A stretch of DNA of 42,571 bases, taken from the NCBI GenBank assembly GCA_034112085.1, contig JAWUWD010000054.1, positions 1-42,571 of the forward strand, read 5' to 3'. Source of the DNA: JAWUWD01 sp034112085. GTDB taxonomy: Bacteria > Bacteroidota > Bacteroidia > Cytophagales > Cyclobacteriaceae. Numbering within the stretch: position 1 is the first letter of the stretch; the number at the start of each line of letters is the position of its first letter. The notes beneath the pieces were generated by a model that had not been told where the DNA came from, searched no databases, and saw only the letters and a program-made list of their open reading frames with translations. Made by a program: the position numbers and the translations under genes. Below, in pieces: positions 25,780 to 34,227 of this stretch.

Positions 25780-26583
25780 TTGATCTCCTTCCCCAACGCA
25801 AAAATAAATCTAGGTCTCAACATCACCGAAAAAAGACCTGATGGCTATCATAATTTAGAATCTTGCTTTTACCCTATAGCTTGGTCAGATATATTAGAAA
25901 TCACTCCCAGTAAACAACTCAATTTCACTTCATCAGGAATCATGATTCCTGGAGACAACAATCAAAACCTATGCTTAAAGGCATATCGTTTGCTAAATGA
26001 GGATCATAGTATAAGCCCAGTCGACATTCATCTCCATAAGAATATTCCTATTGGCGCTGGTCTCGGTGGTGGGTCCTCAGATGGAGCATTTGCACTGATA
26101 ATGCTCAACACCATGTTCAGTTTGGAATTGTCTATTGAACAATTGGAAGAATATGCCAGTGTATTAGGGAGTGACTGTCCCTTCTTTGTAAGAAATGAAG
26201 TGATGTTTGTTACCGGGACAGGAAATCATTTCTCTCCTATTGATCTAGATCTTTCTGGTAAACATATAGTCATCATCAAACCCGACATCCATATCTCAAC
26301 TTCTGAGGCATATGTAGGAATAGTACCTACTCCTTCTGCCATTAACATCAAAGAAGAAATCGAAGATCAAGCAATTTTTCACTGGAAGAAAAATCTAAGC
26401 AACGATTTCGAAAAATCTATATTCCCTAATTATCCTAATATCAAAAAAATCAAAGAATCCCTTTACAAAAAAGGAGCTTTATACGCAAGTATGACAGGTT
26501 CTGGAGCAGCTGTTTTTGGTATTTTTGAAAGTGAAATTAAAATCGAGGAGAAGAATCACGCAATATGGACAAGCAAATTATAG
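25780..26583 (+). CDS. ispE: 4-diphosphocytidyl-2-C-methyl-D-erythritol kinase
   Basis: 267 residues. It phosphorylates CDP-methylerythritol in the non-mevalonate isoprenoid pathway. The N-terminus FPNAKINLGLNITEKRPDGYH is the IspE signature with the substrate-binding Lys and Asp/His. The GHMP-kinase ATP loop is PIGAGLGGGSSDGA near residues 88-101, and the C-terminal glycine loop is MTGSGAAVFGIF. The start is TTG at 25780: a stop lies 12 bases upstream in frame and no ATG precedes the signature, so TTG is the only reasonable choice. The 3' end overlaps the convergent EamA transporter gene by 6 bases. Confidence 0.93.
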   Translation: MISFPNAKINLGLNITEKRPDGYHNLESCFYPIAWSDILEITPSKQLNFTSSGIMIPGDNNQNLCLKAYRLLNEDHSISPVDIHLHKNIPIGAGLGGGSSDGAFALIMLNTMFSLELSIEQLEEYASVLGSDCPFFVRNEVMFVTGTGNHFSPIDLDLSGKHIVIIKPDIHISTSEAYVGIVPTPSAINIKEEIEDQAIFHWKKNLSNDFEKSIFPNYPNIKKIKESLYKKGALYASMTGSGAAVFGIFESEIKIEEKNHAIWTSKL

Positions 26584-27477
26584 CTTAGCCTTTTTTCTTT
26601 TCTGATAAAATTTCACGACCGGGTAGCTAAATACAGCAAGTATGATAATCGTTCCTCCAACATAAAATCCAGTGTCCATTTTCTCTGCCTCACCAAATAT
26701 CAAAACTGCCAATACTATTCCATATACTGGCTCCATATGTAGAAATAAATTTGATGCAAAAACAGAGATTCTTTTGAGTAACTCAACTGATATGGAGAAG
26801 GCATATACGGTACACACTAACGCAAGTATGAGTATGTATATAAAGTCGTTAGAAGACAATCGCCATTGAAACGCTCCTGATTCTGAGAAATACTTTGTGT
26901 AAATTGGCATAAATAGCACCACAGCTAAGCAAGCACCTATCATCTCATACATTGTAATGGTCATATGATGATGTTTTTGGGCAAGTCGACCATTTATCAC
27001 ACTAAAAATCGCTGCCATTATAGCCGATCCTAACGCCATCATTAAGCCTAGTTTATAGGACAAATTCACTTGATAGACAATATATAATCCGCCAATAATT
27101 ACAACACCCAGAATCACTTCGAAAAGACTCACTTTTTTTCGATTAACCATTGGCTCTAGTAAGCTAGTCCAGAATGCAACTGTTGCCATCCCTATCAAAC
27201 TAATAGAAACATTCGCAACTCTGGCTGACGCAAAAAAGAGTACCCAGTGAGCCCCAATCACAGCTCCTGTTAGGAGCATTTTAATAATATTTACACGACC
27301 AATGGCGAACCTACCATCGGTGAACTTCAATATGGCAGCTAGAGATATCGCTGCAAACAATGTCCTATAGAAGACTACTTCTACAGCGGGTATGGTTATC
27401 AGCACACCTAAAATGGCTGTAAAGCTCCACACTACCACTAGGAAGTTAAGATGGAGATAATCTTTAACGGATGACAT
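26578..27477 (-). CDS. EamA/DMT-family membrane transporter
   Basis: 299 residues from ATG 27477 (MSSVKDYLHLNFL); an alternative start 21 codons upstream would overlap the preceding gene and lacks similarity. Ten hydrophobic helices make up two EamA repeats, the first beginning NFLVVVWSFTAILGV and the second near residue 145 with GLMMALGSAIMAAIFSVING. The EP motif of the family appears in the block LFLHMEPVYGIVLAV. The substrate is unknown; drug/metabolite exporters of this kind move small polar molecules. The start shares a base with the stop of the LptF/LptG gene (TAATG), so the two are coupled. Confidence 0.85.
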   Translation of the reverse strand: MSSVKDYLHLNFLVVVWSFTAILGVLITIPAVEVVFYRTLFAAISLAAILKFTDGRFAIGRVNIIKMLLTGAVIGAHWVLFFASARVANVSISLIGMATVAFWTSLLEPMVNRKKVSLFEVILGVVIIGGLYIVYQVNLSYKLGLMMALGSAIMAAIFSVINGRLAQKHHHMTITMYEMIGACLAVVLFMPIYTKYFSESGAFQWRLSSNDFIYILILALVCTVYAFSISVELLKRISVFASNLFLHMEPVYGIVLAVLIFGEAEKMDTGFYVGGTIIILAVFSYPVVKFYQKRKKAKL

Positions 27478-28556
27478 TATTTCGGCAGGAATCGATACAT
27501 AAATAAACTTATTCCGGTGAAAATAATATTGGGAATCCAAACAGAAAATATCGGATGTATAGAACCCGCTTCCGCTATAGTTTTACTCATTATGAAAAAG
27601 ATTATAAATAGAAAGGAGAGGAAAAAACCTACTGCTATCATCAACCCAGTGCCCCCTCTAGATTTTCTTGCCGAGACAATGACACCCATGAAAGTCAATA
27701 TCAAAACTGAAAATGGTGCTGAATATCTTATATATTTTTCCACTTCATACACCTCTACATTACTTGCTCCTCTTGATTTCAATTTAGATATTTCAGTATT
27801 GAGTTCATCAATCGTCATCGCTTGATAGTCACTCCACTTACTCCCAAACTCTTCAGGAAGGATCACCAATGTAGTGTCAAGGTTTTTTCCTTCAGTAATC
27901 ACTTCTGTAAGACCATCAATCTTACGATGTTGCCACCTCTTAAGAGTCCACTTTTTCTTTTCTTCATTCCATTCGATTTGATTTGCAGAGAGCTTCTCGA
28001 TGAGCTGAGTATCTTCCAATCTCTCCATTGTAAACCGATAACCTTTATTCGACTGATTATTGAAGCTCTGCATATACAAATACACATTGGGGCTTACCTG
28101 AATATGTGTATTTCGTTGATCGTAGAAGAATTTATTTTTTACGTACTGAAGCTCAAACCTCAGTTTTTCTTTGTTGGATTGCGGAATCACCCATCCTATC
28201 ATATAGAAACTTAGTGAGGCAATAATTACGGCCCCTATAAAATAAGGAAACATGAACCTTCTAAAACTCACACCACTACTTAGTATAGCTACGATCTCTG
28301 TATGCCCAGCCATCTTAGCAGTAACAAAAACAGTTGCAATAAATACCGTCAATGGAGTAATCATATTGGCGATAAATGGAATAAAATTGAGGTAATAATC
28401 AAACACGATCTGATATAGTGTAAGATCCTCATGTTCCCCAAAATCATCAATCTTCTCAGTAATGTCAATGACCACAATCACGGCAACGATCACCAACACT
28501 ACAAAAAAGAATGATCCTAAAAATCGCTTCAGTATATACTTATCGATGAGCTTCAT
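27477..28556 (-). CDS. LptF/LptG-family LPS export permease
   Basis: 359 residues with six transmembrane helices, three at each end (residues 10-115 and 280-355), around a periplasmic beta-rich domain near 130-265. This is the LptF/LptG layout; these permeases take LPS from the inner membrane and pass it to LptA/OstA-like proteins. Recognisable blocks are IDKYILKRFLGSFFF at the start and SVLILTFMGVIVSARKSRGG with the GGTG stretch. LptF and LptG cannot be separated with certainty; the tgt neighbourhood and N-terminus favour an LptG-like role. It begins 9 bases after tgt. Confidence 0.88.
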   Translation of the reverse strand: MKLIDKYILKRFLGSFFFVVLVIVAVIVVIDITEKIDDFGEHEDLTLYQIVFDYYLNFIPFIANMITPLTVFIATVFVTAKMAGHTEIVAILSSGVSFRRFMFPYFIGAVIIASLSFYMIGWVIPQSNKEKLRFELQYVKNKFFYDQRNTHIQVSPNVYLYMQSFNNQSNKGYRFTMERLEDTQLIEKLSANQIEWNEEKKKWTLKRWQHRKIDGLTEVITEGKNLDTTLVILPEEFGSKWSDYQAMTIDELNTEISKLKSRGASNVEVYEVEKYIRYSAPFSVLILTFMGVIVSARKSRGGTGLMIAVGFFLSFLFIIFFIMSKTIAEAGSIHPIFSVWIPNIIFTGISLFMYRFLPK

Positions 28557-28565
28557 AAAGTGTTC

Positions 28566-29693
28566 CTAGAGTCTTCTTGATACTTTTTCGACCATTACAT
28601 TTTTCCATGTAGCAAATGTTCCGGCAATTATCTGCTTCCTAGCTTCGGTCACTAACCAAAGGTAAAAGCTCAAATTGTGAATACTAGCAATTTCTGCGCC
28701 CAAAATTTCTTTGCTATGAATCAAGTGTCTTAAGTATGCCTTTGAATAAAAACCGCTTACCTCTCCAAGATTAATATCTATTGGACTAAAGTCATTTTTC
28801 CATTTCTGGTTTTTGATATTGATAAAACCCTCAGAGGTAAACAACATCCCATTACGCGCATTGCGAGTAGGCATCACACAATCAAACATGTCAACGCCCA
28901 ATGCAATGTTTTCCAAAATATTAGCAGGCGTACCTACTCCCATCAAATATCGCGGTTTGTCTTTTGGAAGAATTCCACAAACTAAGTCAGTCATTTCATA
29001 CATCATCTCAGCTGGTTCGCCAACGGACAATCCACCTATTGCATTTCCATCTCTACCAAATGATGCTATCTTCTCCGCTGATTCTTTTCTAAGATCTTTA
29101 TAAGTACTACCCTGTACTATTGGGAATAGTGTTTGCTCGTAGCCATGTCTAGCCTCGGTACTGTCAAATTGATCACAACATCTTTTGAGCCATCTATGCG
29201 TCATGTCCAGTGAGTTTTTAGCATACTTGAAATCACAAGGATATGGCGTACACTCATCGAAAGCCATAATAATATCAGCACCAATCTTTCGCTGAATATC
29301 CATTACCCCTTCAGGTGTAAACAGATGTTTAGAGCCATCAATATGAGACTTAAAAGTCACTCCCTCTTCTGTTATTTTACGTGTGCCTGCTAGTGAAAAA
29401 ACTTGGTATCCTCCGCTGTCTGTCAATATCGGCCCGTCCCATCCATTGAATTTATGCAACCCACCGACTCCTTCAAGCACCTCCAAACCGGGCCTTAGGT
29501 ATAAGTGATAAGTATTACCAAGTATAATTTGTGCTTTCACATCCTCTTTCAATGATCGTTGCTGCACTCCTTTTACGGTCCCTGCTGTACCAACCGGCAT
29601 GAATATCGGAGTCTGAATCACTCCATGAGCGGTATGCAATTCACCTGCTCTAGCGTTTGTTTTATCGTCTTGATACTGTAAATCGTATTTCAT
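28566..29693 (-). CDS. tgt: tRNA-guanine transglycosylase, without the usual zinc cysteines
   Basis: 375 residues from ATG 29693; a GTG three codons upstream is possible, but the promoter spacing favours the ATG. It swaps guanine-34 for the queuine precursor in tRNAs with GUN anticodons. Motifs are ETPIFMPVGT-like QTPIFMPVGTAGTVKG, the catalytic Asp in LTDSGGYQVFSL, MAFDECTPYPCD, GLSVGEP, and the nucleophile Asp in MFDCVMPTRNARNG. The zinc site normally reads CxCxxC before YSRAYLRHL; here the segment is INLGEVSGFYSKAYLRHL with no cysteine at those positions. As far as I recall, other Bacteroidota TGTs share this, so the enzyme is probably active. Confidence 0.94.
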   Translation of the reverse strand: MKYDLQYQDDKTNARAGELHTAHGVIQTPIFMPVGTAGTVKGVQQRSLKEDVKAQIILGNTYHLYLRPGLEVLEGVGGLHKFNGWDGPILTDSGGYQVFSLAGTRKITEEGVTFKSHIDGSKHLFTPEGVMDIQRKIGADIIMAFDECTPYPCDFKYAKNSLDMTHRWLKRCCDQFDSTEARHGYEQTLFPIVQGSTYKDLRKESAEKIASFGRDGNAIGGLSVGEPAEMMYEMTDLVCGILPKDKPRYLMGVGTPANILENIALGVDMFDCVMPTRNARNGMLFTSEGFINIKNQKWKNDFSPIDINLGEVSGFYSKAYLRHLIHSKEILGAEIASIHNLSFYLWLVTEARKQIIAGTFATWKNVMVEKVSRRL

Positions 29694-29716
29694 AATCGGC
29701 ACTTAAAAAAATCATG

Positions 29717-29724
29717 CAAAGCTA
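29717..29724 (-). promoter_or_regulatory. -7 element upstream of tgt
   Basis: On the minus strand the sequence is TAGCTTTG, an exact TAnnTTTG match. Transcription would begin near 29711 and give an 18-base leader to ATG 29693, which supports that start over the GTG at 29702. No clear TTG is found at -33. Confidence 0.45.
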
Positions 29725-29765
29725 GTTGATAATGTCCAGTTTAGAGACTTATCGACTGATAATAA

Positions 29766-30524
29766 TTACTTCGCGAATCTAATAGTCTTAAATTCAAATT
29801 CTTTTACTCCCACTTCATCTTCAATCAATAATTGCCCAGTTCTTGATACTCCCCTGATCATTCCTGTGAAATATTCATCATTAGCTTCGAATGTCCTTAC
29901 TTCATCCAGCCAATAGAGCTTAGACAAATAGTCATCCCACAAATCATCACAATTGTTTTTCCACTGAAAATACCGCTTCTCTACTGCCATTATAAGTGAC
30001 TCAAGTATCTGCTCTAGATTATATGTTACATTACCCGATAGTAAAGCCAGAGAAGTTGCATTTCCATTCATAAATTGCATTTGATTAACATTGAGTCCAA
30101 TTCCTGCAACGGTCGTTTCAATAGTATTTTTCCTGACAATATTGCTGATCAATATTCCACAGATTTTATGGCCCTCACAGTAAATATCATTGGGCCATTT
30201 AACATTGGCATCCTTAGATGTAACTTTCTCTACTAGGTCAGCCACTCCTAGGGATATCATCACGTTCAAAACAAATTGCTCCTTAACAAGCAGAGGCTTT
30301 GGCTTAAGGATAAGTGAACAAGTGATGTTTTTCCCCTGATCTGCCTCCCATTGATTTCCTTGCTGTCCTCTACCATGTATCTGATGATCAGTTATGACAA
30401 TAGTCCCTTCTTCAATTGATCCATTTTTCAATAGATCAGAAGCTACGTCATTTGTAGAGTGACAAGATGGCATATAAACCACCCTTTTGCCCATAAAAAA
30501 AGGTTTGGCAAGGATTTTATACAA
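29766..30524 (-). CDS. birA: Biotin-[acetyl-CoA-carboxylase] ligase
   Basis: 252 residues. It activates biotin and attaches it to the biotin carboxyl carrier protein of acetyl-CoA carboxylase. Motifs are STNDVASDL (biotin site), the adenylate loop GRGQQGNQW near residues 51-59, KWPNDIYCEGHKICGIL, and the C-terminal beta domain GVSRTGQLLIEDE. There is no N-terminal helix-turn-helix, so it is the non-repressor class. The start is uncertain: TTG at 30524 gives the family-like MYKILAKPFFMGKR, while the first ATG is 10 codons later at 30494. It is divergent from rsfS. Confidence 0.9.
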   Translation of the reverse strand: MYKILAKPFFMGKRVVYMPSCHSTNDVASDLLKNGSIEEGTIVITDHQIHGRGQQGNQWEADQGKNITCSLILKPKPLLVKEQFVLNVMISLGVADLVEKVTSKDANVKWPNDIYCEGHKICGILISNIVRKNTIETTVAGIGLNVNQMQFMNGNATSLALLSGNVTYNLEQILESLIMAVEKRYFQWKNNCDDLWDDYLSKLYWLDEVRTFEANDEYFTGMIRGVSRTGQLLIEDEVGVKEFEFKTIRFAK

Positions 30525-30545
30525 TGATTTTAGTAGTTTTGATGA

Positions 30546-30575
30546 TTGGACGGAAAAGTAATAATATTATGTTTC
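30546..30575 (+). promoter_or_regulatory. Bacteroidota-type promoter of rsfS-ftsH
   Basis: TTG at 30546-30548, then 19 bases, then TATGTTTC at 30568-30575 (one mismatch to TAnnTTTG). Transcription would start near 30581, about 26 bases before the rsfS ATG. Confidence 0.5.
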
Positions 30576-30606
30576 TGTCTCTAACAGTTTCAACCAAAGA
30601 TAGTGA

Positions 30607-30984
30607 ATGACTTCAAAAAATGATTTATCCCTCTCTGAAAAATTAAGTCAGGTGGTAGTGAAGGGGATGCAGGAGAAAAAAGCCTCAGATATAACTGTAA
30701 TGGATCTTAGTAATGTCAAAAATTCAGTAGCGGATTACTTTGTGATCTGTACTGGGAATTCAGACACACAACTTGATGCTATCTATGAGGCCATAGATGA
30801 AGAGGTTCATAAGGTATTCAACGAATCTCCTTGGCATTCTGAAGGTCGTGAAAACAAAGAGTGGATTTTACTCGATTATATCAATGTAGTTGCACATATA
30901 TTTCAAAAAGAAAAACGCAAATTCTTTTCCTTAGAGACGCTTTGGGGAGATGCTCAAATAACTAATATTGAAGATTTGCAATAA
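30607..30984 (+). CDS. rsfS: Ribosomal silencing factor
   Basis: 125 residues, RsfS/YbeB/Iojap family. It binds ribosomal protein L14 and blocks subunit joining when nutrients run low (family knowledge). The conserved blocks are KKASDITVMDLSNVKNSVADYFVI near 20-45, GNSDTQLDAIYEAI, and HSEGRENKEWILLDYINVVAHIF near 78-100, with the W-x-L-L-D-Y segment typical of the family. The length is normal. It heads a two-gene unit with ftsH, 57 bases downstream, an arrangement I recall as common in Bacteroidota, beside divergent birA. Confidence 0.94.
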   Translation: MTSKNDLSLSEKLSQVVVKGMQEKKASDITVMDLSNVKNSVADYFVICTGNSDTQLDAIYEAIDEEVHKVFNESPWHSEGRENKEWILLDYINVVAHIFQKEKRKFFSLETLWGDAQITNIEDLQ

Positions 30985-31041
30985 TTGCCAACTTTACACG
31001 ACTACATAACGTAAAGATTCCGAACGAAGAAAAAACAAATA

Positions 31042-33123
31042 ATGTCAGATAAGAAAAAAAATATCCTTCCTAAAAACTCTCAAAAACCAGGGTATCAGAT
31101 ATGGGTGATTGTCATATTGATTGGTGTTGTTTTAGGTGTTAGTTTGTTCACCAATGACTCATCGGGCGTCATGATTACTAAAAGTAGATTCGAGAGAATG
31201 TACAAAAGTAATGACATCCGTAAAATAGAAGTCATTAGAAATCAACTAATGGTTGAGCTGACGCTCAAAACAGAAGCATTAGAAAATGCGAAATACAAAG
31301 CCGAATTAGAAAATAAGAGTTCTTTTGGTCTAAGTAGCGGTGCTCATTATGTGCTGAAAATAGGTTCAATCGAAAGTTTTGAAAGATATTACACTGAACT
31401 TAATGGTGCCAGCTCTAGTGATTCAAGAGTAGATTTAGAATATGGAGAAAAAAGCAACCTTACAGATGTGTTCTTCAATTATGGATTTTTAGTAATACTG
31501 ATTTTTGGATTTTGGTACTTAATGAGAAGAATGACTGGGCAAGGAGGCCCTGGAGGACAAATTTTCAATATTGGAAAATCAAAAGCGGCATTATTCGATG
31601 CTGAAAATAAAGTAAAAATCACTTTTGATAATGTAGCTGGACTTGAAGAAGCCAAAGAAGAGGTTAAAGAGATTGTTGATTTCTTAAAGACCCCAGGTAA
31701 ATTCACGAAGCTGGGTGGTAAAATACCTAAAGGAGCTTTACTAATAGGCCCTCCAGGTACTGGAAAGACATTACTTGCTAAAGCCGTAGCTGGTGAAGCA
31801 GCAGTTCCATTCTTCACATTGTCAGGTTCTGACTTTGTAGAGATGTTTGTAGGAGTAGGGGCTGCAAGAGTAAGAGATTTGTTCAAGCAAGCCAAAGAGA
31901 AGGCTCCGTGTATCGTTTTTATTGATGAAATAGACGCCATTGGTCGTTCAAGAGGGAAAGGGCAAATGCCTGGATCCAATGATGAAAGGGAAAACACTTT
32001 GAATTCACTTCTAGTTGAAATGGATGGATTCTCAACAGATTCTGGAGTTATTATTCTTGCCGCAACAAACAGGCCTGATGTCTTGGATTCAGCACTTTTA
32101 AGAGCAGGTAGATTCGATAGGCAAATAAGCATTGATAAACCAGACATTAATGGTAGAGATGCAATTTTCAAAGTCCATCTTAAACCTCTCAAAATCAGTA
32201 AAGATGTTGATGCTAGAAAATTAGCTGCACAAACTCCTGGATTTGCCGGTGCAGAAATTGCGAATGTTTGTAATGAATCAGCCTTGATTGCTGCCAGAAA
32301 AGACAAGAATGCTATTGACATGCAGGACTTTCAAGATGCCATTGACCGTGTCATCGGAGGCTTAGAAAAGAAAAATAAAATAATCTCTCCAGAGGAGAAG
32401 AAAATCGTGGCTTATCATGAGGCTGGTCATGCAGTTGCTGGATGGTTCTTAGAACATGCTGATCCTTTGGTAAAAGTAAGTATAGTTCCAAGAGGAACGG
32501 CAGCCTTAGGGTATGCCCAATATCTACCAAAAGAGCAGTTTCTATACCAAACAGACCAACTCATTGATGAAATGTGTATGGCCTTGGGTGGAAGGGCTGC
32601 TGAAGAGTTGGTCTTCGGGAAAATATCAACAGGTGCTTTGAGTGATTTAGAAAGAATTACCAAAATGGCCTATAGTATTGTCACAGTATATGGTATGAAT
32701 AAAGAAATTGGTAATATTTCATTTCATGATTCTAAACAATCAGAGTACAACTTCAACAAGCCCTATTCTGATGCTACGGCAGAAAAGATTGACATAGAGG
32801 TTAAGAAGATCATTGAAACTGCATATACAGACACCAAGGCATTGCTTTCCGAAAGAAAACAAGAACTCGAAGTTGTAGCACAGGAATTGTTAGAAAAAGA
32901 AGTTCTTTTCCAATCTGATCTAGAAAGATTAATTGGGAAACGACCATTTGAGCATCAGACAAATTATGAGACTTACACAAGTGATAATGGCTCAGTTGAG
33001 GAAGAAGAAAAAGCAGAAGCTACTGACGCTACTCATTTAAATGGCGAAACAAAAATTTCTGAAGAAGTGAAAGAAGATACTTCTGAAGAACCTGAAGCAT
33101 CAATAGAAGCAGAAGGAAAATAA
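31042..33123 (+). CDS. ftsH: ATP-dependent zinc metalloprotease FtsH
   Basis: 693 residues, membrane-bound AAA+ protease that degrades misfolded and regulatory proteins at the inner membrane. Two helices (about 19-37 and 145-160) flank a periplasmic domain. Walker A is GPPGTGKT near 239, Walker B CIVFIDEIDAIG near 290, the second region of homology follows with AATNRPDVLDSALLRAGRFDR, and the zinc motif HEAGH is at about 459-463. A third ligand Asp lies in TGALSDLERIT near 535. The C-terminal ~45 residues form a glutamate-rich, low-complexity acidic tail. A strong terminator follows the stop. Confidence 0.97.
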   Translation: MSDKKKNILPKNSQKPGYQIWVIVILIGVVLGVSLFTNDSSGVMITKSRFERMYKSNDIRKIEVIRNQLMVELTLKTEALENAKYKAELENKSSFGLSSGAHYVLKIGSIESFERYYTELNGASSSDSRVDLEYGEKSNLTDVFFNYGFLVILIFGFWYLMRRMTGQGGPGGQIFNIGKSKAALFDAENKVKITFDNVAGLEEAKEEVKEIVDFLKTPGKFTKLGGKIPKGALLIGPPGTGKTLLAKAVAGEAAVPFFTLSGSDFVEMFVGVGAARVRDLFKQAKEKAPCIVFIDEIDAIGRSRGKGQMPGSNDERENTLNSLLVEMDGFSTDSGVIILAATNRPDVLDSALLRAGRFDRQISIDKPDINGRDAIFKVHLKPLKISKDVDARKLAAQTPGFAGAEIANVCNESALIAARKDKNAIDMQDFQDAIDRVIGGLEKKNKIISPEEKKIVAYHEAGHAVAGWFLEHADPLVKVSIVPRGTAALGYAQYLPKEQFLYQTDQLIDEMCMALGGRAAEELVFGKISTGALSDLERITKMAYSIVTVYGMNKEIGNISFHDSKQSEYNFNKPYSDATAEKIDIEVKKIIETAYTDTKALLSERKQELEVVAQELLEKEVLFQSDLERLIGKRPFEHQTNYETYTSDNGSVEEEEKAEATDATHLNGETKISEEVKEDTSEEPEASIEAEGK

Positions 33124-33146
33124 TCAGTAATGAAGCAATTCAAATT

Positions 33147-33179
33147 AAATCAGGCACTCCATGAGTGCCTGATTTTTTT
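33147..33179 (+). terminator. Rho-independent terminator of rsfS-ftsH
   Basis: Perfect 13-base stem AAATCAGGCACTC (33147-33159) with GAGTGCCTGATTT (33163-33175), 3-base loop CAT, and a run of seven T ending at 33179. It starts 23 bases after the ftsH stop. Confidence 0.93.
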
Positions 33180-33209
33180 ATTTATATAAACCATCTATTT
33201 TTACTTTTG

Positions 33210-33980
33210 ATGTTTCAACTAGACCAAGAAATACCTACTGGTAAAAGAGTATATTTTGCTTCAGATTTTCACCTAGGTGCACCTGACTCTCAAAGTAGTC
33301 GTGTGCGTGAAAAAAAAATTATCGCTTGGCTTGACCAAATCAAAGAAGATGCGCATGCCATTTTCTTAGTAGGAGATATTTTTGATTTTTGGTTTGAGTA
33401 TAAAAGAAGTATCCCTAAAGGCTTCTCAAGGTTTCAAGGAAAAATCGCTGAGTTAACTGACCAAGGTATTCCTGTACTTTTCTTTACGGGGAATCATGAT
33501 ATCTGGATGTTCGATTATTTCGAAGATGAGCTAGGAGTATCTATTCATAGACAACCAGAACTATTCACTTTCAATGAGAAGCGCATTTTAGTAGGGCATG
33601 GAGATGGACTTGGTCCAGGAGATCGCACATACAAACTTCTAAAGAAAATATTTACGAGTAAGGTATGTCAATGGCTCTTTGCCAGAGTTCATCCTAATAC
33701 TGGAATTGGCCTAGCCAATGGATGGTCACAGAAAAGTCGAATAAGTAGTACAGTCAAGGAAGAAAAGTCTCAGGATCAAGAAGAATGGCTACTAACCTAC
33801 TGTAAAGGAATCGAAGCAAAAAGTCATCACGACTATTATGTATTTGGCCATAGGCATTTGCCTTTAGAACTTGAGGTGAATGATATCAGTACGTATATCA
33901 ATTTAGGTGAATGGGTAAACTACTTCACCTATGGAGTCTTTGATGGGAAAGCATTAAAACTCAAGACTTTCAATGCATAG
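33210..33980 (+). CDS. lpxH: UDP-2,3-diacylglucosamine diphosphatase (metallophosphatase)
   Basis: 256 residues from ATG 33210. An in-frame GTG 15 codons upstream lies inside the ftsH terminator and is rejected. The metal-binding motifs of the calcineurin-like phosphatase fold are in order: FASDFHLGAP (DxH), LVGDIFDFWFEY, FTGNHDIW, VGHGDGLGPGD and VFGHRHLP. The EYKR/FDFWFEY pattern and length fit LpxH, which makes lipid X in lipid A synthesis. Ligands are intact. It is convergent with recN; no typical terminator follows on the plus strand. Confidence 0.88.
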   Translation: MFQLDQEIPTGKRVYFASDFHLGAPDSQSSRVREKKIIAWLDQIKEDAHAIFLVGDIFDFWFEYKRSIPKGFSRFQGKIAELTDQGIPVLFFTGNHDIWMFDYFEDELGVSIHRQPELFTFNEKRILVGHGDGLGPGDRTYKLLKKIFTSKVCQWLFARVHPNTGIGLANGWSQKSRISSTVKEEKSQDQEEWLLTYCKGIEAKSHHDYYVFGHRHLPLELEVNDISTYINLGEWVNYFTYGVFDGKALKLKTFNA

Positions 33981-34139
33981 TTACTAAATTTCACCCAATT
34001 TGGGGGATTGTTCATGTAAAAGCAATAATCTACCTTTATAGAAGTTCTGATTGATTCAAAAATCTCTTTAACTGATAGCTCTGCTTGAAAGTTGAAGGGA
34101 TTTTTTTTCGCAAATTTCATATCTGAAAAAAATTTGTCG
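33981..34139. other. Gene-poor stretch between lpxH and the candidate short RNA
   Basis: After lpxH there is an AT-rich stretch with a small palindrome (CCCAATTTGGG at 33994-34004) and an imperfect inverted repeat CAAATTT (34111-34117)/AAATTTG (34130-34136). A minus-strand frame of 63 codons (34120 to 33929) overlaps lpxH and I do not accept it as a gene. Nothing else is seen. Confidence 0.5.
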
Positions 34140-34222
34140 CAAAAAAAGAAGCACTCCTCTCCAGAAGTGCTTCAAGGTCAAAAACTCAAAATAAATAGGA
34201 TTATTCATCCTACAATAACAAC
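34140..34222 (-). ncRNA. Candidate short RNA (about 83 nt) downstream of recN
   Basis: This minus-strand segment follows a consensus-like promoter (34228-34257), carries a perfect 6-base hairpin TAGGAT/ATCCTA (34196-34201 with 34207-34212), and ends in a terminator hairpin GAAGCACT/AGTGCTTC with a run of seven T. There is no ORF in it. It is predicted from promoter and terminator signals only; it could instead be a processed recN 3' end. The surrounding 33981-34314 stretch holds no other gene that I can support. Confidence 0.35.
34141..34173 (-). terminator. Terminator downstream of recN
   Basis: An 8-base stem, GAAGCACT at 34148-34155 with AGTGCTTC at 34166-34173, followed on the minus strand by seven T (34141-34147). 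It lies about 140 bases beyond the recN stop, so it ends either the recN message or the short RNA proposed here. Confidence 0.8.
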
Positions 34223-34227
34223 AGATA

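Noticed and set aside
27478..27540. N-terminal extension of the EamA transporter
   Set aside because: It would overlap the LptF/LptG gene by 64 bases, whereas ATG 27477 gives a TAATG junction and begins right before helix one.
30992..31016. Inverted repeat CTTTAC/GTAAAG between rsfS and ftsH
   Set aside because: Six bases with a 13-base spacer in AT-rich sequence; expected by chance and no T-run.
31479..32321. 280-codon open frame on the minus strand
   Set aside because: Entirely antisense to the AAA+ core of ftsH; composition is a shadow of the coding strand (Ser/Leu/Ala-rich) with no motif.
33165..33209. Upstream GTG start of lpxH giving 15 extra residues
   Set aside because: The GTG lies within the ftsH terminator stem and the extra residues are not family-like; ATG 33210 is chosen.
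33994..34004. Small palindrome CCCAATTTGGG after lpxH as a terminator
   Set aside because: Only 4 base pairs with a 3-base loop and no T-run; too weak.
33929..34120. 63-codon minus-strand frame overlapping the 3' end of lpxH
   Set aside because: The sequence looks somewhat protein-like, but it overlaps lpxH by 52 bases, lacks a consensus promoter and has no recognisable domain. Possibly a decayed remnant; not supported as a gene.
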